DNA of 8,576 nucleotides from positions 1 through 8,576 of the forward strand of contig VBJK01000364.1 of assembly GCA_005879655.1 (NCBI GenBank), written 5' to 3'. Below the pieces are notes generated by a model that saw only the letters and a program-made list of their open reading frames with translations, had not been told where the DNA came from and searched no databases. Source of the stretch: Chloroflexota bacterium (GTDB lineage: Bacteria > Chloroflexota > Ktedonobacteria > Ktedonobacterales > Ktedonobacteraceae). The translations under genes and the position numbers were made by a program. Below, piece after piece: positions 6,505-8,576 of this stretch. Within the stretch, counting starts at the first letter, position 1, and every line of letters begins with the position of its first letter.

Positions 6505-8168
6505 TCAAGAACATGGCAGGACTTCGACTTCAAGATAGGATGCCATGTCTCCTCCATGAAGAATGTGGTTTCTCGCTGTGTAGGGGGGCGCATCATAGGG
6601 GAAGAAGATAAATCCCTCGAAGGCATTTGTTTCGAGAAGGTCCGCTCTACTACCAATCTCCAAGACAAGTTGATGTCCCTTTTTGAATAGGTTCGCAGTT
6701 GGCGTCAGGCTAAATTCCAGTAGCGCTGGAGTGTTCGGGCAAAGCGGCTCGGCATGTTGATGCTCGTGAATGACCTCATCGGGGCGGGAGAGCGCCTGAT
6801 CAATCTTGCGATGCGAGGCGGTCAACCATCCGAATGAGAGCTTCCTCTGACTTCCATCAGCAGCTAGATCGCTGGAAACGGTGGCGTTGTGTAGCGCAAT
6901 ATCTGCGCCTCGTAGCGGTCCAGCTCGCGTGGATAGAGCATATGGCGCGGCAGAGCGATGAATGAGAGCGAGCTTTGCCGGGGTAGCGCCTCTTGCTGCA
7001 AGTGCTGGACTTCAAGCGAGTTCTCGCAACTAGGCGCAAGGTACCAGCGCTGTTTAACGGCACCCGCAAGAGGCCACTGCTGAGCACTTTTCCACTCATT
7101 GGCCCCCTGAAGCCAATAGCGCACTGCTGGCTGCTCCTCAATGCCCGTATCGATGCCCTTCAGGTAATGGTCATACCAGCCAAGCAGCTCGTCTTGATAG
7201 TTCGCCCACGGCCAGCGCGGGTCAGGAGGACCAATAAAGAGCTTCTTGGGGGCATGGATACCAGCCCATGCCTGGAATGCACCCTTCATGTGCAGTCCAG
7301 GATTGCCCCAATTGGTGCCAATACAGACGGGAACTTGTATGCGGTCCAACACTGGCCAGGCGGATTTCTCTCGGTAATACGGGCCATCGTACAACTGATC
7401 GCAAGCGAGCGTAGCGAAACCGCGTGCCCATGATTCCTCTGGGTGTAAACGTCCAGGCATCTTCGTCCGGTTGAGGAAAAAGAGACGCATAATCAGCTTC
7501 TGTATCCATTGACGGTTCAGCACGTACCCCAGCATGTGCCGTATCGTTGGTGACACAGCGAGATGTTGCGTCGCACCAACAAAGGTATAGTAGGTCGCAA
7601 AAAAGTCAGAGTGAAACGTGCCGCCACGCGAGACAAAATGACGATAGAGATCGGTGAAGCCTAAATAAGGAAAAATAGCCTTCAGGTGTGGTGGTTGCCG
7701 TGCAGCTGCAAGATACTGGATCGCGGCAAAATACGACATGCCCACCATCCCTACATTGCCATCGCACCAGGGTTGTACCGCAGCCCATTCAATCACATCC
7801 ACTACATCATCCAGCTCGGCAGGCGAAAATGATTCGACACGCTCCCCGCCAGAGCGGCCCGTCCCGCGTGCATTCACGATGAGGTGACAATAGCCACGCG
7901 AGACCAGATATGATGTAACACCAACTTCATTGATGGGTAGCGGTAGACCAGAGTTTTGCAGTTCTTTGGTATACGGCGACCACGCCAGTAGCATGGGAAA
8001 GGTCTCTGTCGTCTTCGGGCGATAGAGGTCTCCGCACAATATCGTGCCATCCGACAAAGGAATGGAGATATTGGCTTCACAGATCACACGGAACCTGGGC
8101 AGCGTCCTCTTTTTGGGCGTCCACCCGGCCAGTTGTTCTCCGGTCAAACGGGTGTATGGTGACGGCAT
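6505..8168 (-). pseudogene. CocE/NonD-family alpha/beta hydrolase (X-Pro dipeptidyl-peptidase S15 type), frameshifted by an internal deletion
   Basis: Members of this family are serine hydrolases acting on esters, amides or X-Pro peptides; the substrate here is unknown. The ATG at 8168 begins 434 codons: an N-terminal beta-rich start with SDGTILCGDLYRP (39-51), NARGTGRSGG (99-108), and the nucleophile elbow GMVGMSYFA (140-148) with Ser145. It ends after YEAQILRYTTPPF (residue 431) with TAG at 6866-6864. From 6870 another frame continues with the family's C-terminal beta-sandwich domain: DLAADGSQR, GWLTASHRKID, LTPTANLFKKGHQLVLEI, PYD.PP..RN.I.HGG, to TGA 6507-6505. About 30 residues normally lie between the two parts, so a deletion of roughly 85-100 bp (length 1 mod 3) near 6870-6876 is inferred. 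The repaired length of about 580 aa is normal. The usual catalytic Asp (W.DD) and His (GPW.H) segments read NWGNPGLH (286-293) and GPPDPRWPW (313-321), which may mark a divergent clade. No strong ribosome binding site is visible (AAGAGAAAACGT precedes ATG). It lies 38 nt after the ABM gene. Confidence 0.88.
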
Positions 8169-8206
8169 ACGTTTTCTCTTTTCTTAATGCATTTCAACTT
8201 GACCCA

Positions 8207-8554
8207 TTAGGGTTTGGTATGTATACTTCCCCTTAGGGGAGGCAGAGGTGTTCTTTCCCCACCCGTTTGAGGGGATTGAAAACAGTACACCACCTGGAGA
8301 TCCGTTCGGATATCGATGCACTCAGTAAGTTCCTGGCAACGTTTCACGTGCTCTGGAAAGCGCGCCAACATTGCCTTGAGATCGTCCAGACTACGCCACT
8401 GTGCATAATTGATAATGTGCGTGCCGTCCAGGCTCATATGGAAGTTGGCACTGATAAAGCCTGGGCAACTCACCACATCCTTTTGCGTCATCTCCTGCAA
8501 ATACGCCATCAGCTCTTGCTGCTTCCCTGGCTTTACCGTAAGCGTATTGATCAT
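8207..8554 (-). CDS. Antibiotic biosynthesis monooxygenase (ABM) domain protein, possibly 5'-partial
   Basis: ABM proteins are small dimeric ferredoxin-like alpha/beta-barrel proteins; many have no proven substrate, so a monooxygenase role is not implied. The frame shows the usual first strand and helix, INTLTVKPGKQQELMAYL, then CPGFISANFHMSLDGT, INYAQWRS and FPEHVKRC. A final strand (DLQVVYCF) completes about 95 residues, the size of one ABM domain. The last 25 residues (SPQTGGERTPLPPLRGSIHTKP) are a Pro/Gly-rich tail not expected of the domain. ATG 8554 has no convincing ribosome binding site. The frame remains open to the window edge (PGRPICT before the Met), and these residues would fit the first beta-strand, so the true start may lie outside. 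It shares strand and a 38-nt gap with the hydrolase, so the two are probably co-transcribed. Confidence 0.8.
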   Translation of the reverse strand: MINTLTVKPGKQQELMAYLQEMTQKDVVSCPGFISANFHMSLDGTHIINYAQWRSLDDLKAMLARFPEHVKRCQELTECIDIRTDLQVVYCFQSPQTGGERTPLPPLRGSIHTKP

Positions 8555-8576
8555 TGTACAGATAGGTCGTCCTGGT

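Noticed and set aside
6499..6690. Small + strand open frame at the hydrolase 3' end
   Set aside because: The - strand frame here is clearly the hydrolase C-terminal domain; the + frame has no ribosome binding site or family resemblance.
8228..8240. Hairpin TCCCC-TTA-GGGGA as terminator of the ABM gene
   Set aside because: It is only 5 bp, lies inside the reading frame, has no T-run, and the next gene on the same strand starts 38 nt after the stop.

Overview
The window reads as ordinary chromosomal DNA of a bacterium with a roughly 50% GC genome. The gene order tal-zwf-opcA-pgl-rpe, and in particular an OpcA (glucose-6-phosphate dehydrogenase assembly protein), limits the likely source to Chloroflexota of the Ktedonobacteria type, Actinomycetota or Cyanobacteria. 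I favour a Ktedonobacteria-like member of Chloroflexota from the overall protein character and moderate GC, but this is inference only.

Layout. Positions 1-4644 (+ strand) hold one oxidative pentose phosphate operon: the 3' end of transaldolase (tal), glucose-6-phosphate dehydrogenase (zwf), opcA, 6-phosphogluconolactonase (pgl/devB) and ribulose-phosphate 3-epimerase (rpe). Spacing is tight (15-80 nt) and each gene has its own ribosome binding site. Together they would oxidise glucose-6-phosphate to make NADPH, hydrolyse the lactone, and recycle the pentose phosphates. The 6-phosphogluconate dehydrogenase is not in the window. Positions 4645-4772 hold three copies of a short palindromic repeat. 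The - strand follows: an MFS transporter (4709-6358) that converges on rpe, a 146-nt intergenic region with a hairpin and a promoter candidate, a large CocE/NonD-type alpha/beta hydrolase (6505-8168), and an ABM-domain protein (8207 to at least 8554) at the right edge.

The main observation is that three otherwise well-conserved genes are broken. zwf has lost about 35 bp next to its RTGK motif and is frameshifted. rpe has an in-frame TAA at codon 181 of 221. The CocE-like hydrolase has lost roughly 85-100 bp of its C-terminal half and is frameshifted. Sequence on both sides of each lesion still matches its family closely, so the lesions are either recent or artefacts of sequencing and assembly. 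opcA, pgl, the visible part of tal, and the MFS and ABM genes are open.

I do not see a CRISPR array, an RNA gene, an insertion sequence or a recognisable new multi-gene system. The most unusual DNA structure is the triple palindromic repeat. One copy carries paired (compensatory) base changes, and two copies supply the C-terminal end of the MFS reading frame.
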